A stretch of 64,000 nt of DNA, from positions 1,693,024 to 1,757,023 of the forward strand of contig HG738140.1 of assembly GCA_000499405.2 (NCBI GenBank), given 5' to 3'. The notes below the pieces were generated by a model. That model did no database searches and had not been told where the DNA came from. It was given only the letters and a program-made list of their open reading frames with translations. Made by a program: the position numbers and the translations under genes. Positions 35,643 to 48,099 of the stretch are shown here, one piece after another. The stretch's first letter is position 1, and the number at the start of each line of letters is the position of its first letter. The stretch is from Onchocerca volvulus (lineage: Eukaryota > Nematoda > Chromadorea > Rhabditida > Onchocercidae).

Positions 35643-38600
35643 AAGAAGAATTTTTCGTTATTTCGTTGTCAATAATTGTTATGTGTTGACTTCCATAAAA
35701 AGATTTTTCAAACTCGAGTCCTAATTCACATTGTATTTTATTGCTTATGCAAAGATTTCTATACAGTCTTTCATTGGCCTAACAAAAAGGGAATCGATTA
35801 AAGCTATTATAAAGTTTCAAAAAATTTTGAGATTCCAAGATATTTTCACACTGCATGAATTAAATTTTGTTAATATCCTTTGAGGAAAGAAATCCATCGT
35901 TAAGAATTGAAGAATTGAATTACTGTTTCGTGCAAATTTGGCTATTTCCCGAAATGTTAGAGATCTGAAATGACAGATCATAATCGATTAAATAATATTA
36001 GAATAAGTTGCATCAAAAGAGAAATTACTTGCCACAATACATTGCAAGCATCTTACCTTCTAACGTAATATATTCTGATATGTATTAAAAAATTATGATC
36101 TGTCATTTTAGACTTCATTTTCTATTAGACTAACAATATCACTGATCAAGAAGAAATGATGCATTATTTTGGATGGATGAAAAAGGAAGTGAAAACTAAA
36201 TGCAATTTTTATTTATAATAGTCCCATAGTGAAAGCATACTTGTTTGTGCCAAATATTTTCAAGCTTCAAGCTTGTAAAAGAAGTCATTTAAAGGAAGCA
36301 GTTTAAAATTGGATGATAGAATTACGTAATGCTTGGAGAGATGAAGTTGCGAGTATTTTCAAGTTAATTTGTTTTAACAAAGTTAATTAGATTTATAATG
36401 TCGCTTTTTGTTCTATTTGTTTTCTTAAAACTTATGGGAAGAGAAAATGAAATTTAGATTATCCGGCATATCGCAGCAGGAAATATAAGTGTAGAAGTCA
36501 AGTTTTACAAAGCATCCTTTTTTTTTTTTTTTTTTTTCGAGAAATAATTAATTTCTTTTTAGAAGTATTTTTGAAATATAAGTGGTGCGATTGGGATTTA
36601 AATTTGAATTGAAATAATTTTAATAATTTCAAAAGCATCTTAAAATATCTTATATAGTATCTTGGCATCTTAAAGTAACATATTGAATTGTTTCTCTATG
36701 TTAATTGCTTTCATTTATTTCTAAAATTTCGCATCATTACAGAATAATTCTTGACATCAAGTTTATAAATGTTGAATTTTCATAGATGACATGAAAAAAT
36801 GAATTGAGGATGAAAATGTTGTTAATCACAATTTGCTTTTATCAACTGAAAAACTTAATCAAATAACAACTGTCAATTTAGTCCTAATCAACAGCTCTGT
36901 ACCTTCTTAAAATGTTTTATATTTTGTTTTCACTAACTATATAATACTTTGTTGTTTTTTAAAATATTTTGTTCTCACTAACTCAAAAAATACAACGAAT
37001 TTATCCAATCTGGCCTTTGAAATTTTGAGCGATTTTATTTTAGTTTTATTGCGAACTGTATGATTGCTTCATTATGCTAAATGCGAATGCATTAAGAATT
37101 ACTTGCAGATTTTCGTTCATTTTTTTTTTGCTGATTTAAATTTTCCAATTTATTTTTCTATAAAAAATTCAGGATTCAGAATCTCCAAAAATTTAGATTT
37201 CAATATATGAATCCAAATTAAATTCATCATTTATAGTGATTTCCGTCTTCTTACATTGCTACTTCTTTATTAGAAGTTTTTTTTTTTGTGTGTTATATGA
37301 TGAAATTTTATAGAAGCTTAACATATCATAACTTATCTAAAATATAAAATTGATCTTTTTAGCATCAAATTAATTTACATCATATAAGACATTTGTGATA
37401 AATTTCTTCAAGTTTCATTTTTTTTTTTTTTTTTTGTAAATCGATCTTTTAATTTTGATTTCATTTTGAAATTTAAATGAGTCATTTTTACCCGCTAATA
37501 ATTAAGAAAATTGTAAAAAAATTTTGATCCATTTTTATTTTGCGAACAAATAAGTCTAAGAAGATATCTTAAAAATTCTGGAAGTTTTCATGCAAACTCT
37601 AAAAAATTCTTACACTCGAATTTATAAGTTAGCAAATTTTTTTTTCCCTTTTTTGGGGAGAGAGAAAAAATGAATATTTAAATGTAAAAAGAGGATGAAA
37701 TAGGATGTTTGTCAAATCAAAGTATCTTATTGTTGATGTACTGTGGTGCTCAAAACATTCAAAACACTGTATTATAATAGGACCTAAATTTTTTTTTTTT
37801 TTTGATCTGAATTTAAGTTTAAATTTGTCATGAAACAAATGACAGCATCATTTATTTGGTTAATTTTACAAATATCATAGAATGTATCGTGAAACTTTTC
37901 ATTAAGAAGTATAGCAGAAAAAAGAAAATTATGAGAAAAAGTTTGAATGATTATTGCAAACTTATTAAACCTTTTTAAATCATTGTCATTTTTTTGCCCC
38001 TTTTTATCGCATTCATTTCATCCCAATTAATCAAATAATAATCGTTCATTAAAATCGCGCTAAATTCAAGTTTAAACTAAATAAGTTCAAAACTTAATAA
38101 GCATTTCAACGGCGATTAAAAAATTCAATTGGGAAAGATGTTATTGAAAAGCGAAGAGATGAGATCAAACAAATATTTTGTTTAATTTTCTGATCTTTTA
38201 AAATTTAATTAGTCAAAGAAAAGCCAATCATCAACCTGACTGAAGAATAATAATCTTGAGAGATCATCCAACTTTATAAGCCAAGAAAAGAATATTCTTT
38301 CATCAATTATGCGTCAAATGTTTGTCTAAAACTAAGAAAAAATCGCTTTGTAATAGAGATGTCAATTAATAATAGTGTTAGTAATTAGCAGAAATTGTTT
38401 TTGGCAATATTTGGCTAATTAACATTCCAAATGGAATACTTGAAATTTAATTGATTTTAGAAATAAATGCTTTTCAATTTATCATTTTCGAAAGACATTC
38501 TATTTGCATTAATCGAAGAGAAAAAGACACAAATATTTAAATTCAAATTTTCAAAATTCAACTTGTCACTTTTTTTTTTCAATTTTTCACTCGAATTAAC

Positions 38601-39400
38601 AAGTTCAATTCATACAATGTCTATCTTAAACATATAATTTCAGATGTTCAATCATTCTTTCATCTGATCTATGTAAATCATTTTGCTATCTGATTTCTAT
38701 AAAAAATATAAATTTTACTGAAGTCTTTAATTTTCATATAATTCGTTATTAGCACAACAAAGTGATGTCAATCATAAGGCAAAATGTTGGAGATCAGAAA
38801 ACTCCTTAAGTTTGGATTTTTGAGCAGAATCAGTTCAAGTTCAACAACAATTCGAGTTCAACAGAAATTTCAGTTCGGAGTTTCTACATAGACACAGCGA
38901 TAGTTTTATAACCGCATAGATTGATGCAGCAATTTGTAAATCGACAATCATGCAATTCTATTCTCCTCTGTAAGTGCCAAAGAAAAGAATAATCCAGTGA
39001 TCAGTGTGCATGGATTTTCTCAAATAATTTCAAAAGCGATTCAAGTGCAATCGATCTATTTTAGTTCATCCAAATAATGATTCGCAGAAATCATACTTGT
39101 CATATTTGCCAACGGAAGTAATGCTACGATTAATTGCAAATCAAATTGAGGAAGAACGGGCATCAGCGAACGAGCGAAGAAGACAAAGAATGGCTCAAAT
39201 GCAAGCAGAGTAACGTTCAGAGAGACTTGAAGATTGTATAGCTGCAAAATGTGGATGTTTCAACGATCGTTCTAGATTTAAATGCAAAATATAATTGTTC
39301 AAGATTTTAAAATTCTGAAATTCTGTACCGATTGATTTGAAATTTTCACTGAACATTGCATTTGAATCGACACATTTGAATTGTTTCTATGCAAATATGC
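35643..39400. other. 3' flank of rps-23 and spacer before the exp-1-like gene
   Basis: It is A+T-rich with T-runs (36519-36538, 37419-37436). No gene is recognised until a degraded Helitron-like ORF at about 39064-39293. Confidence 0.6.
39064..39293 (+). pseudogene. Possible remnant of a Helitron replicase N-terminus
   Basis: After a TTTTAG at 39063 the frame reads VHPNNDSQKSYLSYL, then a charged EEERASANERRRQRMAQMQAE segment, a TAA stop, and RSERLEDCIA in the same frame. Repeated ER/RR-rich segments of this kind are typical of the N-terminus of Helitron helicases. Helitron-type terminal sequence follows at once. No helicase or Rep motif is present. It could be another decayed ORF. Confidence 0.35.
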
Positions 39401-40055
39401 CTAATTTTTTTTGTCACATCATATGACAGATAAAAGTAAGTGAGCGGATTGATTTTATTGACCACGCCTACTTTCTTCAAAATGCCACGTTGTTACTTTA
39501 ACACAACGTTGTAAATTCTTCATCAATTGCTTTCAAATTTTGATACAAAGTTGCATTCAAATAGCGCATGTTTTTATATAAATACATCTACTTTTTTTTT
39601 TTTTTTTTAATCTGTCGCATCTGTGACAGATAAAAGTAAGTGAACGAATTCATTTCGACATAACGTTTTAAATTTTTCACCAATTAATTTGAAATTTTAG
39701 AAACAACATTACATTCGAATAGATGTGTATTTTTATTTTGTGTATTTTTATTTAGTCTTCGAAACCATATATGTCCATACATTCTACTTTTTTCTCCACA
39801 TCAATTTTATGCATAAGCTAAAATTCGAACAACATACTTTCATCTTACCTGAGTTATTTTCATCATTCACTTTTGTGAACTATCAACACTTGCTAAGTAA
39901 AGACAAATTCTTCACCAATTGATTTGAAATTTTGAAGCAACGTAGATAAATCTGTTTTTTTTTTTTTTCTGTCACACTTCTGACAAGTAAAAATAAATGA
40001 GTGGACATTTTCATTTATATAACCAGACCACATTCCGTGCAATCGGTCCAGCTAG
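39400..40055. mobile_element. Cluster of Helitron-like terminal fragments
   Basis: Three units each carry a small hairpin of the TGTCAC...GTGACA type followed by GATAAAAGTAAGTGAG or a variant (39413-39441, 39612-39640, about 39970-39998). Between them is the shared TCAAATTTTGATACAAAGTTGCATTCAAATAG-type text, split by changes. The last unit ends in CCAGCTAG at 40048-40055, a CTRR end. The block stops ~145 bp before the exp-1-like ATG. Confidence 0.6.
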
Positions 40056-40182
40056 TTTTATATAAGTTCTTAGTTTTCATATAATTCATTATCAACGCAT
40101 TTCAAACATTTGCTATTTTCTAATCGAATATTGATATAAAAATATGCATCATTTGAGATGATGTAATTAAAATACAAACTTG

Positions 40183-40200
40183 ATGCATTCATTAGCAATA
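40183..40200 (+). promoter_or_regulatory. Putative spliced-leader acceptor of the exp-1-like gene
   Basis: CATTCATTAG ends at 40195, 5 nt before the ATG. It marks a possible trans-splice site; the upstream flank is Helitron-derived up to about 40055. Confidence 0.4.
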
Positions 40201-43200
40201 ATGATATTGATACTTCATTTTTGGATAATATTATTGGTGAATGGAACGAATCAGGTATTACTAATTTCTTATATTTTATCCATTTTTTTTTTCTTTTAAA
40301 TATAAAATCATTTAGCGCATTTTTACGTGAATATTTATTCAAACAAGTGACAGATAACATGTGTAATAATGATTGAATAGAATATAATTACCATATTGTC
40401 TGATAATATTCATCAACTAATTAAAACAATATTATTATAATAATGTCTTTTTTTTTGACAAAAATTAAAACTTATTCAGGTAAAATTTATTATTTCTTTT
40501 AGATTGAAGCACGTCGTCATGTTTCTAATCGCATAACATCAGGTGGATTATTCAATATACATTCGGGGCTTCCAGAATACGACACGATGATCGATGAAAA
40601 TTATAGTAACCAATGGCCCGTTCCCTACTTTGAGCAGAACAGTGATAAAAAGTAGGATTTTCAAGTTGATTTTAACAAAGTTTATTATCCAAGATTTTAT
40701 TTTCCATTTTGTTTCCTGCTTAATTTCGTTAATATCAAATGAATTTGTAGTTTAAAAATGATTTTAACTCGCATCATATTTGCTTGATTTGTTTGAATTT
40801 AAATTTTTTAAAATTATTTTATTTCACTAATTTCATACAATTCTTTAAAATGCAAGAAAATAAGATATTGTTTTTTTTTTTTTTTTTTTTATATTTAATT
40901 TCCGTCAAATCATTCGACATTGATTTCTATCGTATCATTCGATACTGGAAAATACGAATTCTGCGAAATGCATGTTAGATTATATTGCAGCTGCGCTAGA
41001 AAGCTTTTATAATAAAATACAGACCAAATTAATTATTTATTGCTTTTTCTCAGAAAGATCACTTTATATAATTGACTTTTGCCGAAAATAGCTTTCATCT
41101 AATCACTGATTTTTTTTTTCAAGTATTTTTCATCAAATTTAAAGAAGTTTTGTTGCAACGAGCAATTATAATCAGAATGATAAAAGTTTTCATAGCCATG
41201 ATAAGGCTGTTTTGGGATTTTCGATTTTTTCATAGCCATGATAAGGCTGTTTTGGGATTTTCGATTCGTTACTTTCTTGAAACAAATTCGAATTTCAAAT
41301 TTAAATTATTTTTCGTACGAATATTTCTAAAAATAGAATGACTCAATTGCAAAAATTGATAAATTCGTATTTGATTATGAAAAATTACTTTGAATTTTAA
41401 AGAAGAATTTGAATAAGAATCTTTAAAAAAATTGTCGAAATTTAAGAAATTCTAATTTCTTATAAAAAAAATATTTCTAATTCTGGAGAGAAATTTGAAT
41501 AAACTTATTTTTTGCTTTCTTCCATGATAAAAATTTTTGAGAAATTGTAGTGACACTCCTGATTTCTTGCAATTTCTGGTTCGTATGAATTATGATCATC
41601 GTAAAGAACCAGAAAATGTTGATGGAGGTTTGCTATTTTATTCAATTAAATTGATTTGTTATTGTCTTTTTTTTTTTATTTTATTTTCTTTTTTTGTTTT
41701 ACAATTTAGTTCATTTTTATTCTAATCTTATAATATTTTTGGAGCAAATATTTCAAAGTTCTAGTCATCGAATTTATATATTTCATAAGTTTAGTAAGTT
41801 CTCTTTGTGAAATTTTACTGAAATTTTTTAAAACTTTCAATAAAATTTTAATTGAAAAAAATTTTTCCAATTGCATAATAGATTTTTACAGAAGCAGTTA
41901 CAGTCAATGTATCAATTGTTGTTAGTAATATTCGAGCTGTTTCGGAAGTTACTATGGTAAAAGAATTCAGTTTTTTTTTTTTTTCTACTTATTTTAAACT
42001 TTTTTCTCCGTAATATATCGTATCAATTGAAGTTTATGATTGAAATTATATCATTTCTAATTGAAGTATTTGAATGAACGGATATTGTTAATTTTTATAA
42101 ATCATGAAGATTTATTAAAATCATCAAAAAAATTAATCGATAAACAATGTTTCTTCATATTTTTATCGATAAGTTAATTAAGGATTATGCTCTTGAATTA
42201 TTTTATCGTGAATCGTGGTTGGATCAACGATTACGTTATAAGGAATATTTCAAGGATGAAAAAATTATATTACATGAAAGTTATATCAATTTTATATGGC
42301 ATCCGGATACATTTATGCCAAATGCTATTGCTTCTAAGAATCCACAAAAAAATTCAATTTCACATCGTTCCTTATTAAGGTTCAACTTTTTCATACTATT
42401 TAACAATTTATGATTTTAAAATAGAAACACTAATTTCATGTTAGTTAAAATTTCATGATTTCAATAGAAATGGATGATCTCATCTATACTTTTTTTTTTT
42501 CTCACTTAACATTTTGATGACCACAAATGAAAGTTTATGACTTTGTTTCTATTTTCTTTACGCAGTTTTTTATTGCATTTTATAGAAGATATATAAATTT
42601 CAAATTTTTTAAAATGTCATTTTTCCTCAATTATGAAATTATTTAACTTATTTATCTCATTAAATTTAAAATTTATGACTTCTAACCTCTGTTCAAGTAA
42701 TCTTCTTTTTATGACCTCATCGATTAGCTTCTAAAATATTCGCTTTTAGAGTAAGTGAGGATGGTATAATTCTCTACAGTAGGCGTATTTCCATTGTCGC
42801 CGAATGTCCAATGGATCTTACACTTTTTCCATTCGATTCACAATTATGCAAACTTGCTATTGAAAGTTGTTAGTTTTAACCTTATATGACCTTTTTGTTG
42901 TTGTTGACAAGTCGATTTTGTGAAGCGAATAATTACTAAGAGATGATATTTTAACATAAACAAAATCTTAAATCTTAAATTTTTATTTTAAAAAACGAAA
43001 TATAATTAAATGAAGAATTAATTTTATGATTTCATTACTTCGTTTAATATATTACGTTGAATTGAATCGAATTGCTAAATAGAAATTAAATCATTTTGTA
43101 GATGGATATACAGCAGATCGTGTACGATATTTCTGGTCGAATAATACGAGAGAACCATTATTGTTGCATAAAATTCGATTACCAGATTTTCAAATCAAAG

Positions 43201-45557
43201 AAGTTTATGTGACAAGTGTTATTGAAAATTATGCTACAGGTTAGCTTAGTCATTTCTTTTTTGTTCGCTTTTCAAGTATTTGGATTTGAATTTTGAATTA
43301 TGCATTTCGAAGTGCTTTATTGATAACTTTGTTCAAAATGAAAATGTATATATTTAAATTTATAAAAAAGGAATTTTTTTTTTTTCGAGATGAATTTTAG
43401 CTAATTACAGTAAACTTTATTTAAATTATTTTAGGTAATTACAGTAGACTTTATGTATGTTTTGTATTTAAACGTTCATCCGGATTTTGTCTAATACAAT
43501 TGGTAGTTCCATCAACAGCTGTTGTTATCACCTCATGGGTTTCGCTATGGCTGGAAAGTCAAACGGAATTTCAGGTAAACTTTTCCGGAAAAATAAATTC
43601 CGGCATCTTCTGCTGCAACAATAATTTAAATATTTTCCCAGAATTATTTTGCTTTTCGATAAAATTTAAATTAAAAATTTTTATTTTTTAACAAAATTCA
43701 GATTAAATATTTGTGTTTTTTTTTTGATAAAATTCAAATTGAAAATATGACAAATTTGAAATTTTCCTGTTTCAATTTCTAAAAAAAAGATTTATAAATT
43801 GTAATTTCGAAACAAATTTTAAAAAATCAAAAAAAATTTTGTAGGATATGGTTTCAATTATATTGGCAATAACATTTTTGATATTCTCATACAATGAAAT
43901 GATGCCACGTGTAAGCTATATTAAAGCTATGGATATTTATCTTGGTTTGTTGTTGCTATCTATTTTTTCTTTTCTTATCATTTCTTACCACTCCTGTTCG
44001 TCGAGGTTTCAGTATTCTCGAGAATCGCATGCTGAGATCGCTATAATCTTGTCAAATTGAAAATTTCTGAAGCTAAAAATTTTTAATAATGAAGCAAATC
44101 ATCATTTTTAGGTGTATGTTTTATGGCTGTATTTTTCTCGTTGGCTAAGCTTTCACTAATAAAATTTATGCGACAAAAGCTTCATAGAAACAGGTTATTT
44201 TAAAATTAATAAATAATTAACAGAATTAACAAATACTTCAAATTTGCTCACTTTCATTACTTCAATTTTCGTTCATTATTTTAATTACTTTTATTACCTT
44301 GAATAATTAAAATAAAAATGGAACTAATTGCATGAATTTTATTAGTAGTCCCAAATTATAAAGCAACTTATGCTTCATTTCTCAGACATAATTCATCACC
44401 GAATAATCGAAAAATCAAAAATGGAGCATTGAATCGAAATCGATACAGAAAGCATTCATCGTTGTTTACACCAATATTTGCGAATGCTAATACGACCATA
44501 AATGATACATTTAATGAGACTAGTATTGTCGTTCCATCGTCGAAGACAACCTGTACTGAAATACCGTTATCAAGTAAAAGGTAACAATTATTAAAGGTTT
44601 AATAAAATATGCGAGTTTCGCAATATTTTGATTTTAATTGATTTTAAATGAAAATTAGTAGAATAATTGTTTTAGAAACTATTGACCCGGTGAATTCTGC
44701 ATATTTGATATCTTACTAGGTTGTAGTCCAATAGAAGGTTTCCAGAAAACAATCCAGATATTTTGATTGTAAATTTTATCCAGTAAAAGTTTCCGAAATT
44801 GTCATTTCAAAATAGATGCCTCAAAAATTATCATTCCAGATACTGATTACAGATCAATCACAGATCACATAATTTGTTTTATATTGTAGTTACAGATCAC
44901 ATTTATCTACTGATTCGTACGTATCAATCTCAATGAATGATTCATATGAATTAGATGATTATTTGAAAAAGCAAAAAAAACCACGAAATCCCGCTCTAAA
45001 ACGTTTATTGATTGATTGTCAAATTTCAAAAAAATCAGTAAAAATGTTTCATTACGTATCACAGGTGGTTTGAATTACTGCTTTTTCGATAATATTCATT
45101 TTTCATTTCTCTTTGATAAGAAAGTTTATTGATTGCAGAAACAGTTTATCTTTTTATCAACGTTAGCATATTTGATTGATTGATGGAAATTTTCAAAAGA
45201 AAATAACAAAACTAATTTAGCTAATTTTAGGTTTTTTTTTTCTTTTCTTAGATATATGATAATGAAATTTGCTATAGGAAAAAAAGCAATGTGGAACCTT
45301 CGACCTTTAAAATGAATTTTAGAATTTTTTTCGGATTTTTAAAATTTCAAGATATGATTGAGAAAAAAAAGTGTATTTAACATATTGATTATCTTACCTG
45401 ATGATAAGATTATGATATGATTTTTCAGTTAATCTTTTTGATAGCATTCACATCATTTGGTTTGTTCTTTTTTCTACTCTATCCGAATATGCATGTCAAA
45501 ATGGAAGATGCGGAATGCGATCGTACAAAATCGGAATGGTTCGCCCAAATTATTTAA
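40201..45557 (+). CDS. exp-1: Cys-loop ligand-gated ion channel subunit, EXP-1-like (predicted cation-selective GABA receptor), 13 exons, 539 aa
   Basis: Exons: 40201-40254, 40503-40651, 41551-41627, 41892-41956, 42183-42379, 42750-42868, 43102-43239, 43435-43574, 43845-43944, 44112-44193, 44386-44580, 44890-45064, 45429-45557; all phases join. Residues 1-17 are a signal peptide. The ligand-binding domain has [20 protein letters not shown] and the signature loop Cys200-Cys214 ([15 protein letters not shown]). M1 is ~284-306, M2 ~312-333, M3 ~345-364, M4 ~498-515, with a long Ser/Asn-rich cytoplasmic loop 365-497. [14 protein letters not shown] after M2 is GABA-A-like. The PAR motif of anion channels is replaced by Gln-Thr-Glu (309-311), Leu9' is kept (L320), and Glu331 falls at 20'. 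As I recall, EXP-1 has ETE here, so an excitatory GABA receptor is the best guess; another LGC-type channel is possible. Start: an ATG right after a CATTAG acceptor that supplies a signal peptide in frame. Confidence 0.92.
41187..41266. repeat. 40-bp tandem duplication in exp-1-like intron 2
   Basis: CATAGCCATGATAAGGCTG plus TTTTGGGATTTTCGA occurs twice, 40 bp apart, with no difference over the core. Confidence 0.9.
43391..43455 (+). repeat. 34-bp tandem duplication across the exon 8 acceptor of the exp-1-like gene
   Basis: TTTTAG/CTAATTACAGTAAAC at 43395-43415 is repeated as TTTTAG/GTAATTACAGTAGAC at 43429-43449. The second is the true acceptor (exon 43435); the first would put a stop codon in frame after about 12 codons. 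Confidence 0.8.
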
Positions 45558-46147
45558 TTAATTTGATAATTTTATTTGTATATAATTTTAGATTTTGTAT
45601 ATGAATTTATTGATTTTATTGATTGATAGAGAGTGGGCTGTAAAGTAAAACCATTCCCACCTTTTTTTTGATGATGGAAAATTTCTTCATGAAATTTAAA
45701 CAAACTTTCAGTACAAAATTTAAGTGAAAAATTAATTTTTCTTTCTTTTTTTTTTCTGAGTTAGAAATGTCAAAATTTATGTCCTGTTCATCAGTTTCAA
45801 ATGCTTTTAATTATCTTCAATTTCTTCATTTTTTAAAATAGTTTCCCATTTTTACAAAAAAAAGGTTTTTCTCGTTTTTTTTCTCTCGACTTTTTATTTA
45901 GGGGGAAAAAAGTTACTTACAAATTAATTTAGATGTTACCCAATATCTTTAAATATTTATACTTTCGGGATTTCTTGAATTTTCTCAAATTTTTGAAATT
46001 TTAGGCTTTAAAAGTTACTGACTTTTTTTCATTTCAGACTTTAAAATTTTGGATTTTACATTTTTAAAATTTATGATTTAAAAAAATTCCATTTTATTTA
46101 GCCGAAATTATGGGTTGATTTTGTATATTATTATGAGAAATTTTAAA
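45558..46147. other. 3' flank of the exp-1-like gene
   Basis: A+T-rich, T-run-rich sequence with no coding exon recognised. A 3' UTR is expected in the first few hundred bases, but no clear AATAAA stands out. Confidence 0.5.
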
Positions 46148-47815
46148 ATATCGATCACAAATGTTACTCAAATTAAAATAAAAAATTCATAATTTTGGAA
46201 AACTTGATTACGCTATATTTTTGTTGCTATCATTTTAAAATGTACAATTTTCAACATTTTTTCATTTTTTTTTTTGTTTGTTTGGATTTTCAAACTGCTC
46301 ATATTTTTTTTTCATTTCAAGAAAAAGTACCGATGTTCACATTTTTTCATAAAAAATCCATTTCATTTCTTTTCATTATTGATTCGGTTTTGTAAAGAAT
46401 TATCAACGATTGTTTCAGTGATGATCAGTTTGTTTCAGTGATTATCAGTTCTAATTATCAATGATTGTTTCAGTGATTATCAGTTTCAATTGTCAATGAT
46501 TGTTTTAATAATTTTCATTGTTCTAAAAGTGTGAATATTAGATGATTTGTATTTTATTAGAAGATGTTGCATGCAAATAATCAAGAAATGCTGCATTTAC
46601 AAATTAAAAAATGCTGCGTGCAAGTTTTCTTCAACTTTTATGGAAAAAAAAAAGTTAAATACTTGAAACAAACAGAGAGACAAATGATAATTGGGAAGAC
46701 GAATTTTCCAAGTTGATTTATTTGTCGTTTAATTTTACTTTTTTTTTTTTTCTTTCAAAGATATTAAATGCACTGATTAATGAGTCTACTGTCATGTTAT
46801 TAAAATGAATATGCGTATGAAATGTGCATGATTTCAAAAACGACAAAATTTATCAATAATTGTCAATTTTCAGCATTCGTTCTATCTGACAGATCAATGA
46901 TATTCTCGATAACCAGTTGCCCCAGTTCAACTAAACATTTTTTTATGTGAATTTTAGTTCGTTTCTTCTCTTTTCTTTTCTTTTTTTTTCTTTTTCTTTC
47001 GAATAAGTTCATACATTTCTTTGATTTTATCAACAAAAATAATGCTTACTTCTACGGAGATTATCAATCTCGCTTCACACTTCTCAATTACGCTTATCAC
47101 CAAGCCGGTATCGTCCAGATATTTATCGGTACGCAAAATCCCGTCCGATAATATAGTTTACTAAGAATCCTATTTTTAGATTGCTTATAATTTGACATAT
47201 TTTACAGCTTGCCCTGTTTTTTTTTCTCAACTAATTAACTATCAACATTATTCTTTCATTTTCTTCTGAAAGGGTAATTCAATTTACAAGTAGAATTGTT
47301 AGAAAATTTTGAGAATTTATGACTTAAAAAAAAGAGCAAAAACTGTTCGCTCTCAATGTGTCGCACTTGCCTTATCAAGTTATTTGATACTTCCAGCACA
47401 AATTTCATTAAAATCTAAAATACAGATTGATCGAAAATTTAAAATGTGAACAGACAAATAGTTTAAAATGCAAACATGTTTAAAATAAAAACTTTATGAT
47501 TAAAATAAAGTTTAAATGACAACTTAACGAAAAGGAGAGAGAATAGGCGTAAATGACGCATGACATGACTTACAGACACGTTTCTCTCGCTTTCCTTAAC
47601 TTCATGAAAAGATATTCATACAGTTTGGAAGTCATTCCTTCTTTATCACTGATTTAAAAAAAATGAAAATGTCTAGGCAGAAATGCACTATCCACTTCCA
47701 TGCACACGCAAACAGATACAGTAAACTTCCATAGTAATCGATGATAAGTGCTTGAATTTATCAGAACAATTTGACGGATGCTATGAAAGATCGCAAATAG
47801 AATCGATACGTCTTG
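46148..47815. repeat. Dispersed 1.6-kb repeat, copy 2
   Basis: Direct copy of 1-1624 placed between the exp-1-like and OST-alpha genes. Relative to copy 1 it has extra TGTTTCAGTGATTATCAGTT units near 46413-46485, one rather than two 47-bp units, and a minisatellite grown from its right end. Confidence 0.9.
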
Positions 47816-48099
47816 ATTTGACGCATACTATGCAAGATCGCAAATAGAATCGATACGTCTTGCATTTGACGCATACTATGCAAGATCGCAAATAGAATCG
47901 ATACGTCTTGATTTGACGCATACTTTGCAAGATCGCAAATAGAATCGATACGTCTTGCATTTGACGCATAATATGCAAGATCGCAAATAGAATCGATACG
48001 TCTTGATTTGACGCATACTATGCAAGATCGCAAATAGAATCGATACGTCTTGAAATTGACCGGATTCTATGAAAAGTCGGCGATGGAATCGATACATCC
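47771..48099. repeat. 47/48-bp minisatellite, six units plus one decayed
   Basis: Each unit contains GATCGCAAATAGAATCGATA. The junction alternates between CTTGATTTGACG and CTTGCATTTGACG, so the array is a ~95-bp dimer repeated. Copy 1 of the parent repeat has a single unit here. Minus-strand ORFs across it are products of the repeat. Confidence 0.93.

Noticed and set aside
46954..47136. Minus-strand 60-codon ORF inside repeat copy 2, also readable in copy 1, with a plausible donor site
   Set aside because: Most base differences between the two copies change the amino acid (for example Val/Ile, Cys/Tyr, Val/Thr), so there is no sign of protein-level constraint.
47761..48097. Three overlapping minus-strand ORFs, and a CRISPR-like appearance of regular repeats
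   Set aside because: They are the 47/48-bp minisatellite read in three frames. The units are adjacent without unique spacers, and the host is a eukaryote.
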